A DNA stretch of 64,000 nt from Rhizobium sp. BK376 (GCF_004341625.1 NZ_SLZG01000020.1:1-64000), one strand, 5' to 3'; positions 16,431 through 25,749 are shown, numbered from the stretch's first letter. Notes: generated by a model not told the origin, from the letters alone. Program-made: numbers and translations.

Positions 16431-18800
16431 TTAGTCCGACCAGACCCACTCCTTGATTTCCGGCAAATCGTCGAACCGGTCGCAAATGTAGGCATGATGC
16501 CGTTCAAGAAGAGAAGTGCACCGAGCGGCAAGTCCTGCATTGCTCAACAGCATGTTCGGCACGTAGCGCAGGACATCCAGGCACAGATGCAGTCGGCTGA
16601 TCTTGTTTAGGACAACCATGTCGAAGGGCGTCGTGGTCGTGCCCTCCTCGAGATAACCGCGAACGTGAAAGCGATCATGTGCCTGCCGTCCATGCAGCAG
16701 ATCATGGATCACGCCAGGATATCCGTGAAAAGCAAAGACAACAGGCGCGGTGGCCGTGAATACTTCCGTAAAATCGGTGTCGCTCATGCCATGCGAATGA
16801 CGGTCTGCCGGGCAGAGCCGCATCAGGTCGACGACGTTGACGACCCGCACTTTGATATTCGGCGCGTACTGGCGCAGCATCCAGGCAGCCGCGATCGTTT
16901 CCTGGGTCGGGATGTCACCGGCGCAGGCCAGAACGACGTCAGGTTCGTCCGGCTCATTACTGTACATGTCCCAGACGCCTGCGCCTTTCGCGCAGTGGGC
17001 CTTGGCCTCGTCCATCGTCAGCCATTGCAGTTGCGGCTGCTTGTCGATGACAATCAGGTTAAGATAATTGCGACTTTGGAAACAATGGTCTGCAATGGAC
17101 AAAAGGCAATTCGCATCCGGCGGAAGGTACACCCGCGCGACCGTCGGCTTGCGGTGAATGATCGTGTCGATGAAGCCGGGACCCTGGTGACTGAAACCGT
17201 TGTGATCGTTTCGCCAGCAGGTCGAGGTGAGGAGGTAGTTGAGTGACGGGATGTCGGCTCGCCATGGCACGCGTTTGGCATGCTCGATCCATTTTCCATG
17301 CTGCATCGACATGGAATCGACGATCATGGCGAAAGCCTCGTAGCTTGCAAAAAGCCCGTGACGGCCCGTCAGCGTATAGCCTTCCAGCCAGCCGTGGCAG
17401 CAGTGTTCACTCAACACTTCCATCACACGCCCGTCATGCGATACGTGATCGTCGCCGGGCAGAATTTCGCTGACAAGACAACGGTCGGAAACCTCAAAAA
17501 CGGCGCCGAGGCGGTTCGAATTGGTTTCATCCGGGCAGAACAATCGGAAATTGTGCGGATTGGCCCTGTATATGTCTCTGAGATATTCGCCGAGAACCGC
17601 GGTCGATCCCAGCCTCTCTTTCGCGCGATATGTGGACTTGAAGGCATAATTGTTGAAGTCAGGCAGGTTGAGCGGCACGGTCAGCCTGCCGCCGTTTGCA
17701 TGGGGATTGGAGCCCATCCGACGTTCGCCGGCCGGTGCAAGTTCGGCGTATTCTTGACGGAACGTTCCGTTTTCGTCGAAAAGTTCGTCAGGCCGGTAGC
17801 TGCGCATCCAGTCCTCGAGGATCTGCAAATGCTGAGGTTTTGTCAGAACTTCCGACACAGGAACTTGATGCGCGCGGAACGTGCCCTCGATCGGAAGCCC
17901 GTCGACGACCTTTGGGCCGGTCCAGCCTTTGGGGGTTCGCAGCACGATGAGCGGCCAACGGGGTCTTGCGCCGATTGCACCGTTGCGGGCCGATGCCTGG
18001 ATCTCGCGGATTTTGACGATGCAGGCCTCAAGCGTGCCAGCAAAGTCCTGATGGACGGCCTGCGGGATATTGCCCTCGACGAAATGGGGTTCATAACCCT
18101 GTCCTTCGAAAAAACTCGCCAGGTCCTTGTCGTTGTGGCGGGCCCAGACGGTCGGCCCGGCGATCTTATAACCATTCAGATGAAGGATCGGCAGAACGGC
18201 GCCGTCGCGGGCCGGATTGATGAAGTCAACGCTTTTCCAGCTTCCCGCAAGGGGGCCCGTTTCGGATTCGCCGTCACCAACCACGGCGGTGACGATCAGA
18301 TCGGGATTGTCCATCACCGCGCCGAAGGCATGCACCAGCACGTAGCCGAGCTCGCCACCTTCGTGGATGGAACCGGGGGTTGGAACGCTTACATGGCTCG
18401 GAACCCCGCCAGGCGTCGAAAACTGCCGGAAGAGCCGGAGCATGCCGGCTTGGTCCCTGGTCACGTCAGGATAGAATTCGCTATAGCTGCCTTCCAGATA
18501 GACATTGGCGATCATTGCCGGTCCACCGTGACCGGGGCCTGCCATGTAGATGGCATTGAGATCGAGTTTCTTGATCAACCGGTTCATATGGACATAGATG
18601 AGGTTCAGGCCTGGCGACGTCCCCCAATGTCCAAGTAGCCTGGGTTTGATGTGCTCGACCGTAAGCTTTTCGCGAAGCAGAGGATTGGCGGCAAGATAGA
18701 TCTGGCCGACATTGAGGTAGTTTGCGGCTCGCCACCACGCGTCTATCTTGTGGAGTTCGTCCTTTGTCAGCACCGCGTTCGGCTTCTCAAGAGCGTTCAT
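16431..18800 (-). CDS. xfp: xylulose-5-phosphate/fructose-6-phosphate phosphoketolase
   Basis: A 789-residue thiamine-diphosphate enzyme of full family length, cleaving xylulose 5-phosphate (and often fructose 6-phosphate) to acetyl phosphate plus a triose or tetrose phosphate. Diagnostic stretches: LLGHWGTSPGLNLIYVHMNR, AGPGHGGPAMIANVYLEGSY, the cofactor motif GDGESETGPLAGSWK and HQGPGFIDTIIHRKP. It is cytoplasmic. It is convergent with the phosphate acyltransferase gene, with 147 bp between their stop codons. No acetate kinase gene is present, so acetyl-CoA rather than acetate is the likely product of the pair. A FixK-like box at 18901-18914 lies about 107 bp upstream. Confidence 0.96.
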   Translation of the reverse strand: MNALEKPNAVLTKDELHKIDAWWRAANYLNVGQIYLAANPLLREKLTVEHIKPRLLGHWGTSPGLNLIYVHMNRLIKKLDLNAIYMAGPGHGGPAMIANVYLEGSYSEFYPDVTRDQAGMLRLFRQFSTPGGVPSHVSVPTPGSIHEGGELGYVLVHAFGAVMDNPDLIVTAVVGDGESETGPLAGSWKSVDFINPARDGAVLPILHLNGYKIAGPTVWARHNDKDLASFFEGQGYEPHFVEGNIPQAVHQDFAGTLEACIVKIREIQASARNGAIGARPRWPLIVLRTPKGWTGPKVVDGLPIEGTFRAHQVPVSEVLTKPQHLQILEDWMRSYRPDELFDENGTFRQEYAELAPAGERRMGSNPHANGGRLTVPLNLPDFNNYAFKSTYRAKERLGSTAVLGEYLRDIYRANPHNFRLFCPDETNSNRLGAVFEVSDRCLVSEILPGDDHVSHDGRVMEVLSEHCCHGWLEGYTLTGRHGLFASYEAFAMIVDSMSMQHGKWIEHAKRVPWRADIPSLNYLLTSTCWRNDHNGFSHQGPGFIDTIIHRKPTVARVYLPPDANCLLSIADHCFQSRNYLNLIVIDKQPQLQWLTMDEAKAHCAKGAGVWDMYSNEPDEPDVVLACAGDIPTQETIAAAWMLRQYAPNIKVRVVNVVDLMRLCPADRHSHGMSDTDFTEVFTATAPVVFAFHGYPGVIHDLLHGRQAHDRFHVRGYLEEGTTTTPFDMVVLNKISRLHLCLDVLRYVPNMLLSNAGLAARCTSLLERHHAYICDRFDDLPEIKEWVWSD

Positions 18801-19199
18801 GATCGTTCCTCGGGTTCAATGGCGACATCGATTATGTGGCCCGTCTATGTAAGCCCGTCGCCTCTCGCGAGGAGGGTAGAGCGGGTTCTGCTCGCCTGCT
18901 TTGATCTTGATCATAGGATCGGAGAAACAGGCAGCGATCGGTGGACAGTGCTGCTGAAGAGGGTTTTGCGGGGGCCGCAGGGGTCCCTTCATCCCCTCGG
19001 CGTCTTGGCCGACGGCATCTGTTGAAGTCCATTCACGACTTGCACTCCGGATTGCCCACAGGCTTATCGCAAGCACGTGCGCGGCGTCGTCAGGGTTTCC
19101 GCCGCCCTGGACAAGGAAGCAGCCGGGGTAGGCAAAGATGGGCGCAACAATATCGGGCTACGGCCTCAGTGCCCAAGATCGTGCAAGGCCCTGAAAGCT
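18801..19199. other. intergenic region upstream of phosphoketolase
   Basis: About 400 bases between the phosphoketolase start and the end of the oleate hydratase gene. It holds the FixK-like box at 18901-18914. I see no gene in the remainder. Confidence 0.5.
18901..18914. promoter_or_regulatory. FixK/FNR-like box TTGATCTTGATCAT
   Basis: One mismatch (final T) to TTGAY-N4-RTCAA. Read leftward it predicts a phosphoketolase transcript start near 18866, giving a leader of about 65 bases. Confidence 0.6.
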
Positions 19200-20812
19200 C
19201 TAAACAGCGTGCTTGGTTGGAGCTGACCCTTGAACACGGGGGGGCGGCTCGCTCCGAAGACGGAGAAGTCGGGCGACCGCCGCCTGCGCGGATCGAACGG
19301 AATATTCCACAGTGAAGACGACATCATCCGGCAGCTCGACGAATTGACCGAGAAGCCCGAGGTTCTGCCATCCGTCCGGCACGACATCCGGCCGGTCGCC
19401 TTTCTCTCGGCAGAGAAACTGGCTTGTGATGAACGGCATCATGCCGGGAATGACGGTAATTTTGCCAAGCCGCTTATCGTCGAGATGTCCGGCTCCTAGG
19501 TGGCCCAGCAATTCCTGCAGGATCTCGTCGCCGCCGCACTGCTCCATCGGCTTGGATACGAAGTCGCCGGTGCGTTCGACCGAAAGACCGTAGCCCCAAA
19601 AGACATCAACGTCTTTTGGCTGATCGATGAAATGAGGTTGGTGAGGCAGGACGATCGACATCAACCAAGCCGAGTCTGCAAATGTCACGAGTCCGCCTTC
19701 GCCTGGGACGTTTCCGGTGAGATCCCGGATGAGTTCGAAGAAGTCAGGGCGATGGCATGTACCGGTGAACGAAACCCATTTGGAACGGGAGACTTGACCG
19801 CAAAAGGCGGATGGGCGCCCGAGTTCGGGACGACCTTCAGCCAACGATTCCCATAGCTTCCAGGCGCCGCCATCGTATTTGTCGAGAAGAAGAGCGGGAT
19901 GTTCGGGGGTTCCGACAGCCGATGCTTCCGTCATCGACCCCAACGTGACGAAGACAAGATCTGCGGGATCGACGATCTGCTCAACGATAGCACCGTTTTG
20001 CTCATATACGATTCGCTCTACCGACTGCGACGGACCGGGCCGGACATCGATCTCTTGACGGTCGCATCGAGAACGCAGCGGACGCCATGCTCGTCCAGCC
20101 ATGCCTTGAGGGGTCGCACGAGTGAATCCTGCTGATTGAAGACGGTCCGCATGATGCCCTTGAGCTCGTTGAAACCGTCGATCATGTGGACGAAGCGCAG
20201 CAGATAGCGCTTGAACTCGACAGCGGAATGCCACGGCTGGAAAGCAAACGTCGTACACCACATGAGCCAGAAGTTCGTCTCGAAAAACGAGGCCTCGAAA
20301 TGATCCTGAATGCAGGTTGCTGCCAGCAACGTTTCCGGTTCGATGGCGAGACGCTCAAGCGCCAGGATGTGCCGCTCCGCAAGGCCGAACGGAGGCCGAT
20401 CGATCGCCTGGCCATTACGAACCAGGCGAGCCTTTGATGCCGTCCTGACGACCTCGTTCCACTGAAGGATCTCCTGGCTGACTGTCTGCGATCCGTCGAG
20501 CGTTGGTATGGAGGAGAACAGGTCGAAGGTGCATCGATAGTGCTCCTCAAACATCCGGCCGCCGCGCAAAATATATCCTTTGTCGGCTGAGCCGGAGGCA
20601 TCAAGGCTTCCTCCTAATCGGTCGAGCTCCTCGAAGATCGTGATATTGTGGCCATGAAGGTGACCGTCGCGGATAAGAAAGGCGGCGGCGGCAAGGGAGG
20701 CGATACCACCACCGACGAGATAGGCTTTCATGGTGCTGCGATCGGGGGATCGCGGAAACAGCTTCGTGGTGTCACGCTCCCGCCGGGCTATTTCATCTTC
20801 CTGATCGATCAT
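19200..20812 (-). pseudogene. ohyA: oleate hydratase gene with one-base frameshift
   Basis: Together the two frames give about 537 residues, the normal size of FAD-dependent oleate hydratase, which adds water to the double bond of unsaturated fatty acids. Features: dinucleotide fold YLVGGGIASLAAAAFLIRDG, FEELDRLGGSLDASG, the substrate region GGRMFEEHYRCTFDL, FWLMWCTTFAFQPWHSA, and in the second frame FVTLGSMTEAS, GNVPGEGGLVTF and VIPGMMPFITSQFL. The frame breaks at 20052-20053, after CVLDATVK, where one base seems missing before IDVRPGPSQSVERIVYE. The start at 20812 follows AGGAGG. A FixK box at 20862-20875 is shared with the divergent gene. Confidence 0.9.
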
Positions 20813-20861
20813 CAGCTTCCTCCTATATCGGATCATCAAGCACGGGTTTGGTCAGCGGACA

Positions 20862-20875
20862 TTGACCAGCGTCAA
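20862..20875. promoter_or_regulatory. FixK/FNR box TTGACCAGCGTCAA (bidirectional)
   Basis: Matches TTGAY-N4-RTCAA between divergent genes. Class-II spacing predicts transcript starts near 20827 (oleate hydratase, start 20812) and near 20910 (membrane protein, start 20993). Confidence 0.75.
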
Positions 20876-20992
20876 TGTCGCTAGAGAAGAGAGGTGGAAG
20901 AAACTGCTCCATACGGATCGTTTTCGCGTCACTGTTGGACGAGGCCGATCGCAATCACGTTGCAAATGCTGCAGAGACGGAATGATATTGCC

Positions 20993-22111
20993 ATGCGCGA
21001 CGTCCTTCGACCTGAAACCGCAGACCATCTGACGCCATTGGGGGCACGCAAGCCACACGATATACACGCACCCACAGCGGAAGGCCGGCCAAAGGTCGGC
21101 ATGGTTGCGCTGTTCTGGCGCTGGGGCCTTGCGATCGTCGCACTGGCGGGGCTTTGCATATTCATTTTGAATTTCGCCGACTTGCGTTTCTTTGCCGACA
21201 TCCTTGCCACCGCGGATCCCGCATGGCTCGCGGTGGCCTTCGCCGTCCAGGCGGCGACCTATTTCTGCACCGCGGCTCTATGGAGGCAGGTGTTGGCTGG
21301 CGCTGGCATCGTCATTCCGATACGGGATCTCTTTGGACTGGCCCTGGTGGAGCTGTTTGCCAACCAGGCGGTGCCCTCTGGCGGCATGAGCGGGAACCTC
21401 ATCGTCGTAAGGGGGCTCAATCGCCGAGGCGTCCCAGCCTCGATCGGAGCGACCGCTTTAATTGCCGCGACCCTTTCCTACTACGTCGCCTACCTGTTCG
21501 TGGCATTGTCCGCTTTCATGCTGTTGTGGCACATGAACCGTTTCAGCAATGCTTGGGCGGCGCTTTTGATCGCCTTCGTGACTGTCGTCTTGACGTCGGC
21601 GGGCGTCGTGCTCGCCGTTGCGGTCTCACGTGGGAGATTTATCCCGTCTTTCGCAAGGGATTATCGTCCCGTCGCAAGAATAGTGGATCTGCTGCTGAAG
21701 GTGCATGTGGACATGTTGCAGAGCAACCGCCTCGTCGTCGAGACGATCGCTCTGCAATCGGCTATATTTTTGATCGACAGCGCAACGCTCTGGTGCGCGG
21801 CGCGTTCGATCCATCTTATGATAAGCCCTGAGGCCGCATTCATCAGCTTTGTGTTTGCATCGGTCGCCGCAACCGTGTCTCCTATACCGCTCGGGCTCGG
21901 GTCCTTCGAGGGCACCTGTGTCGCGATGCTGGTCTTTTTCGGTGGACGCCTCGAAGCAAGCTTGGCGGCCACCCTCATTTTGCGTGGATTCACCTTCTGG
22001 CTTCCTATGGCGCCAGGACTGTGGATGATCCGACGGGAGGCCGGTTATTTGCCAAGGTATACCTCTCTGCCGATCAGCAAGGAGCAAGACGATGAGAGCA
22101 ATGATTCTTGA
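20993..22111 (+). CDS. LPG synthase-type flippase-domain membrane protein (UPF0104)
   Basis: A 372-residue integral membrane protein of the lysylphosphatidylglycerol synthase transmembrane (UPF0104) family. It has about eight hydrophobic segments with the family's LFANQAVPSGGMSGNLIV and SPIPLGLGSFEGTCVAML stretches. The aminoacyl-transfer domain of MprF is absent, leaving only the flippase-like part. The start at 20993 lies downstream of the transcript start predicted from the FixK box; codons back to 20894 are open but would precede it. The stop overlaps the following alcohol dehydrogenase gene by 20 bases, so the two form an operon. A role in membrane lipid or hopanoid handling is an inference. 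Confidence 0.85.
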   Translation: MRDVLRPETADHLTPLGARKPHDIHAPTAEGRPKVGMVALFWRWGLAIVALAGLCIFILNFADLRFFADILATADPAWLAVAFAVQAATYFCTAALWRQVLAGAGIVIPIRDLFGLALVELFANQAVPSGGMSGNLIVVRGLNRRGVPASIGATALIAATLSYYVAYLFVALSAFMLLWHMNRFSNAWAALLIAFVTVVLTSAGVVLAVAVSRGRFIPSFARDYRPVARIVDLLLKVHVDMLQSNRLVVETIALQSAIFLIDSATLWCAARSIHLMISPEAAFISFVFASVAATVSPIPLGLGSFEGTCVAMLVFFGGRLEASLAATLILRGFTFWLPMAPGLWMIRREAGYLPRYTSLPISKEQDDESNDS

Positions 22112-23075
22112 AACGATCGGTGCACCGTTGAGATTGACCGAGAGGCCGGATCCGATCCCCTCGCTGGGCGAGATCAGGCTGAGAGTCGAAGCGTGCGCGG
22201 TCTGTCGAACCGACCTGCATGTCGTCGACGGAGATCTGCCGGATCCGAAACTGCCGATTGTCCCGGGTCACGAGATCGTCGGGATCGTCGACGCCGTCGG
22301 GGAGGGGGTCGATCCGGATCGACTTGGGCGCCGCGTGGGCGTGCCCTGGCTGGGCCATACCTGTGGCGTCTGTCTCTTTTGTCGAACCGGCGCGGAGAAC
22401 CTCTGCGACCGTCCGCTGTTTACAGGGTACAGCCGAGACGGAGGCTTTTCGTCCGTTGTGGTGGCGGATGCCGCATTCGGTTTCGACCTTGATCCCGACG
22501 CGGATCCCGTTTCTCTCGCACCGTTGTTATGCGCAGGTTTGATCGGCTGGCGATGCCTCAAAAAGGCCGGCGACGGAAAAAAGATCGGGCTATACGGGTT
22601 TGGCGCGGCAGCACATATCGTTGCGCAGATCAGCATCTGGCAGCGAAGGGACGTCTATGCGTTCACAAGCCCTGACGATAGTAACGCACAGGCATTCGCT
22701 CGCGACCTTGGCGCGAAATGGGCGGGAAGTTCCGACGAGCCACCGCCGGTCGAGCTTGATGCAGCGATCATCTTTGCGCCAGTCGGGAAACTGGTGCCTG
22801 CGGCTCTTAAGGCCGTGCGCAAGGGAGGCAGGGTCGTCTGCGGCGGCATCCACATGAGCGACATACCCTCCATGCCCTATGCGGTGCTTTGGGGAGAACG
22901 GCAACTGATGTCGGTCGCCAACCTTACCCGTGCCGACGGCGATGAGTTTTTTCCCATTGCAAGGGCGGCTGGCGTGCGCACGCATACGACGGCATATCGC
23001 CTTGACGAGGCCAACGAGGCGCTTTCCGATCTTCGCTACGGCCGCATCAACGGTGCCGCCGTGCTGGTGCCATGA
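22092..23075 (+). CDS. zinc-dependent alcohol dehydrogenase
   Basis: A 327-residue medium-chain dehydrogenase. The catalytic zinc site is suggested by ACAVCRTDLHVVDGDL and PGHEIVG. The structural zinc site is CGVCLFCRTGAENLC, with four cysteines. The cofactor fold shows IGLYGFGAAAHIVAQI. The type resembles rhizobial AdhA-like enzymes of about 330 residues. Its start codon lies inside the end of the flippase-like gene (20-base overlap), so translation is probably coupled and both depend on the FixK box at 20862-20875. Substrate unknown; the context could link it to long-chain alcohols, or to re-oxidising NADH under oxygen limitation. Confidence 0.92.
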   Translation: MRAMILETIGAPLRLTERPDPIPSLGEIRLRVEACAVCRTDLHVVDGDLPDPKLPIVPGHEIVGIVDAVGEGVDPDRLGRRVGVPWLGHTCGVCLFCRTGAENLCDRPLFTGYSRDGGFSSVVVADAAFGFDLDPDADPVSLAPLLCAGLIGWRCLKKAGDGKKIGLYGFGAAAHIVAQISIWQRRDVYAFTSPDDSNAQAFARDLGAKWAGSSDEPPPVELDAAIIFAPVGKLVPAALKAVRKGGRVVCGGIHMSDIPSMPYAVLWGERQLMSVANLTRADGDEFFPIARAAGVRTHTTAYRLDEANEALSDLRYGRINGAAVLVP

Positions 23076-23129
23076 ACCCGCGCGCCGTGATACATGCCAG
23101 GCTAAGCTTTCTTGGAACTGTCGATGAAC

Positions 23130-23348
23130 TTAGTAAGCGCCGACGGGGTAGCATCGGACATCGGGAAGTGCAGAGCGCGCAATCTCGGCGAGTGCATGGC
23201 CAGGTCCGAGATCGAGAACGCGTGTGGCACCAAATTCGGCCTTAAGCGCGGTGGCCCAGTCGACAGAAGTCAAAACCTGCGCTGCAAGCCTAGCTGCCGC
23301 GGTTGTCGCAGCGACGACACGTTCTCCGCCTTTGACAAACTTTGCCAA
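23130..23348 (-). pseudogene. acyltransferase (malonyl-transferase-like) C-terminal fragment
   Basis: About 72 codons resembling the end of FabD/MdcH-type acyltransferases: VDWATALKAEFGATRVLDLGPGHALAEIAR, then VRCYPV. The catalytic GHSLG region is missing and no partner genes for malonate use are nearby. It is a truncated relic. Confidence 0.6.
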
Positions 23349-23391
23349 AGTCAGCTACCGTGGACGCAACAGGAAGACTCGAACGGCTACG

Positions 23392-23585
23392 ATGAACGTA
23401 TCTTCAGCGGATCGAACGAAGACTGTGTCGAGCAGCGAGCGAGAACCGGGCGATATTCCAATTCGAGTGGCTATGTGCGTGACCTGATCAGGAAGGACCA
23501 GGAGCGCAACGATAAGATGGCAACCATGCAACGCTTCCTCGATGACGGGCTCAAGAGTGGTATCGCTGAACAAGGGGTCCACGTG
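23392..23585 (+). pseudogene. ParD-type antitoxin relic, frameshifted
   Basis: An ATG at 23392 opens MNVSSADRTKT, then the frame shifts. The remainder, CVEQRARTGRYSNSSGYVRD and LIRKDQERNDKMATMQRF, is a clear ParD (CopG/ribbon-helix-helix family) antitoxin segment. The frame then runs on without a stop at the usual place. It is non-functional as written. The toxin relic follows directly. Confidence 0.7.
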
Positions 23586-23612
23586 TTCGGATCTGCCCAC
23601 GCCAGCGTTCTT

Positions 23613-23809
23613 ATGGTGACCTATTTTCGGTGTTTGATCTCATTGCCGCAAATCCGCGCATGGCGCGTGAGTGAGAAATGGTATCGCCGCCAGTTCGCAT
23701 CCGCCCTTTCAAAGCCCACCTTATTGTTTACCAGATGGAAGAAAGTGGAGACGTCCCGGTGATCCGAGTACGCCATGGAGATGAGGACTGGGCTGGCGAT
23801 CCCGTTTAA
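23613..23809 (+). pseudogene. ParE-type toxin relic with internal stop
   Basis: Reading the appropriate frame gives FSVFDLIAANPRMARE, a TGA stop, then EMVSPPVRIRPFKAHLIVYQ and VPVIRVRHGDEDWAGDPV before a TAA. That is the middle and end of a ParE toxin. The nonsense codon and the mismatched N-terminal frame show decay, matching the broken antitoxin upstream. Confidence 0.7.
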
Positions 23810-23979
23810 GTCCCGCCGATCCAGCAGTGGAGCCCAGGCGCATTTCGCTCATTTGTGGCCCCGGCGGCGTTCATTCACTCGGCGCGCCGTTTCGATCACG
23901 AACTCTCCATAATGCCTGGCGCTGGCCCAAAATCACCTGCACGGTCGACCCACACCGGCATGTACGAGAGGTTTTTTGA

Positions 23980-24597
23980 TCAGTACCGGCTATCCTCCAG
24001 CGAGGCAATGATCGTGGAAGGCGGTGCGCATCGCTGCCGCGGCCCATCATAAGGCTGATATGTATTGTCGTCAGCACGGTACGACTGGTAGCGCGAAGCG
24101 CACCAAGCTTCGGCGGCGCGATTGATCGTACTTCCATCTTGCGCCGGCGGCTCGGCTTGATCTGCCTTCACTTCTGTCGCCGGTTGCTGAGCAAGATAAG
24201 GCGACACGCAAGTTCGTTTTTCTCCGCTGAACGCGCGATAGGTGTTGTTGGCGGGCTCATAGGAACGATAGCGCTCGGTGCACCAGTTCATGTGTGAACT
24301 TGATAGTGCCGCGCTGACCAAAGGGACTTTCGTGGAAGCCAACGCGGGCTGTTCGATGGGGCTCGTGCCCTTGGCGGCGTCCGTAACATAGCTCGAGTAA
24401 ACCGCCGGAAGCCGCTTATAATTTTGTTTGGCGCGATCGACACGAATTGGTTTGGTCGTCCAAAGATCGGATGTGGAAAGCCCGTCAAACCTGTGAGCTT
24501 CGGGGTCCGCCAGGCAGATGGATGCGATTGATAGGAGGGCGATGCCGGCGCTTATTGAACCGGCAATAGCAAGGGCAAGTTTGGCGAATGCGTTCAT
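23980..24597 (-). CDS. BA14K-family exported protein
   Basis: A 205-residue protein with an N-terminal signal or anchor (LALAIAGSISAGIALLSIAS). Two copies of the BA14K lectin-like motif follow: WCTERYRSYEPANNTYRAFS ... TCV at about residue 108, and WCASRYQSYRADDNTYQPYD ... RCA at about residue 167. The motif is W-C-x-x-RY-x-SY-x-x-x-x-NTY with a later cysteine. Such proteins in Rhizobiales are envelope proteins with reported carbohydrate-binding or immunoreactive behaviour. The start at 24597 has GAGGA immediately upstream. No close operon partners. Confidence 0.85.
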   Translation of the reverse strand: MNAFAKLALAIAGSISAGIALLSIASICLADPEAHRFDGLSTSDLWTTKPIRVDRAKQNYKRLPAVYSSYVTDAAKGTSPIEQPALASTKVPLVSAALSSSHMNWCTERYRSYEPANNTYRAFSGEKRTCVSPYLAQQPATEVKADQAEPPAQDGSTINRAAEAWCASRYQSYRADDNTYQPYDGPRQRCAPPSTIIASLEDSRY

Positions 24598-24807
24598 TTC
24601 CTCGTCCTGCCAATGATTTTGAATGTCTGCATCCCGGTGCAGTTCCTCTGACCGCTGCCAAAGAACGATCGAACCTCAAACGCGTTCCGTGGCAGGGACA
24701 CCGCCGGACTTCAGTCGCATGGGGCTGATCCGACCTTGGTCCGAGTTCGCCAAGGGAAAACAGATGTTACGATTTGGGGCCATCAACCAACGTCGGGAGT
24801 ACGAGGT

Positions 24808-25056
24808 TTGAATCGTAGTGAGTTAGGACGAAAGCTCCTCGCCATGCGGCTGCCTCAGATCCGAAACAGGATCATGATCGCTCATCATCCATGGCAACTT
24901 GAACTTTTCGAGGCCTACAAGCTTGCTGTCGAAACCCGAGAGATTATGAGGCTGAATCCTTCCGAAGCGGATCTGTTTGAGGAGTATTCGAGAATGTGTC
25001 TGGAGATCGAGCGCGATGTAGTCCGCTCTATGCGTGTCGATACCTTCAAGGCCTGA
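24808..25056 (+). CDS. hypothetical protein
   Basis: An 82-residue mostly helical protein (LPQIRNRIMIAHHPWQLELF, then ADLFEEYSRMCLEIERDVVR) of no recognised family. The TTG at 24808 has ACGAGG just upstream; the ATG at 24844 is an alternative. The opposite strand holds the run-on end of the broken DUF421 gene, so this could be the real gene there. Confidence 0.45.
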   Translation: MNRSELGRKLLAMRLPQIRNRIMIAHHPWQLELFEAYKLAVETREIMRLNPSEADLFEEYSRMCLEIERDVVRSMRVDTFKA

Positions 25057-25098
25057 GTTCGAAAGATATATGGAGCTTTCGCGTCTCGTATCGGGATT

Positions 25099-25440
25099 GG
25101 TTCCGAGGTAGAGGATGGACTTCGCGAAAGAGCGCAGCGTCATGTCGCCGAGAATTGCCTGCTGGGTTGTCTCCGAGATTGCCAGGATAGTCACCAGGTC
25201 GAACGGCGTCATCTGGCCTAGCGTGCGCCGCCCCGACAATCGAATGATCACCAAAAGCGCAAAATAGATGGCTTGTCCACCTATGACGGCGTCCAGGGAA
25301 CTGTCCTCCTCAGGGAGAGACGAATGTCGATTGTGACCGCAACTCCTCGCCGATCCCGATCGTCGCGCGAAGCGGAATAGATGTTCCGCAAAGACGGTGC
25401 GCGACGGCGCAAAAAAGGCCGCCGCCATAGACTCAATCAT
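25099..25440 (-). pseudogene. DUF421 membrane protein gene, truncated
   Basis: The minus-strand frame starting at 25440 encodes the N-terminal part of a DUF421 (YetF/YcaP-type) membrane protein: AVIGGQAIYFALLVIIRLSG, RRTLGQMTPFDLVTILAISE, TTQQAILGDM. After YLGT (about residue 114) similarity stops and unrelated residues follow to 24823. The second half of the transmembrane part and the cytoplasmic domain are missing. Its ATG overlaps the stop of the small upstream gene (TGATG), so the two were once translated together. Confidence 0.7.
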
Positions 25441-25607
25441 CAGTCTTCGTCATCAGTCCGGCGTTCTTCCAAGCTCTCGCAGAAAGCCCATGCAGCCACG
25501 CCAGCCAAAGCCATGAGCCCGTAGATCATCCACCGCACATCCAGTTGAAAGCGAAGGAAAAGAAAGATCGCGAAAGCAGCCAAGATCGCACATGCGGTTG
25601 CCGACAT
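25440..25607 (-). CDS. small membrane protein (55 aa)
   Basis: A 55-residue protein with two hydrophobic segments (ATACAILAAFAIFLFLRF and WMIYGLMALAGVAAWAFC) and an acidic tail rich in D, E and R. The stop overlaps the start of the DUF421 gene by one base, which supports that it is translated. The ATG at 25607 has only a weak ribosome site (GGTGTTCA). Family unknown. Confidence 0.55.
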   Translation of the reverse strand: MSATACAILAAFAIFLFLRFQLDVRWMIYGLMALAGVAAWAFCESLEERRTDDED

Positions 25608-25690
25608 TGAACACCACCTACCGTCCGAAAATGTCCGATCGTTGTAACGTCAACCACATGGTGCGATCGTTTTTCCCATAGGATGTAGGA

Positions 25691-25749
25691 AGCCAAGCGC
25701 TTTCGGTGTGGGTGCGTTGGCGCTTGGCTCCACTCACCCTGGGGGTGAG
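25691..25749. repeat. two consecutive perfect hairpins
   Basis: AGCCAAGCGC (25691-25700) pairs with GCGCTTGGCT (25720-25729) across a 19-base loop, and CTCACCC (25733-25739) pairs with GGGTGAG (25743-25749). They lie between the small gene ending at 25824 and the one starting at 25607, both on the minus strand. No T-run follows, so this may be a structured leader or factor-dependent terminator rather than an intrinsic one. Confidence 0.55.

Noticed and set aside
17280..18638. A 452-codon plus-strand open frame
   Set aside because: It is antisense to the phosphoketolase gene, has no ribosome site and reads as a shadow of GC-rich codons.
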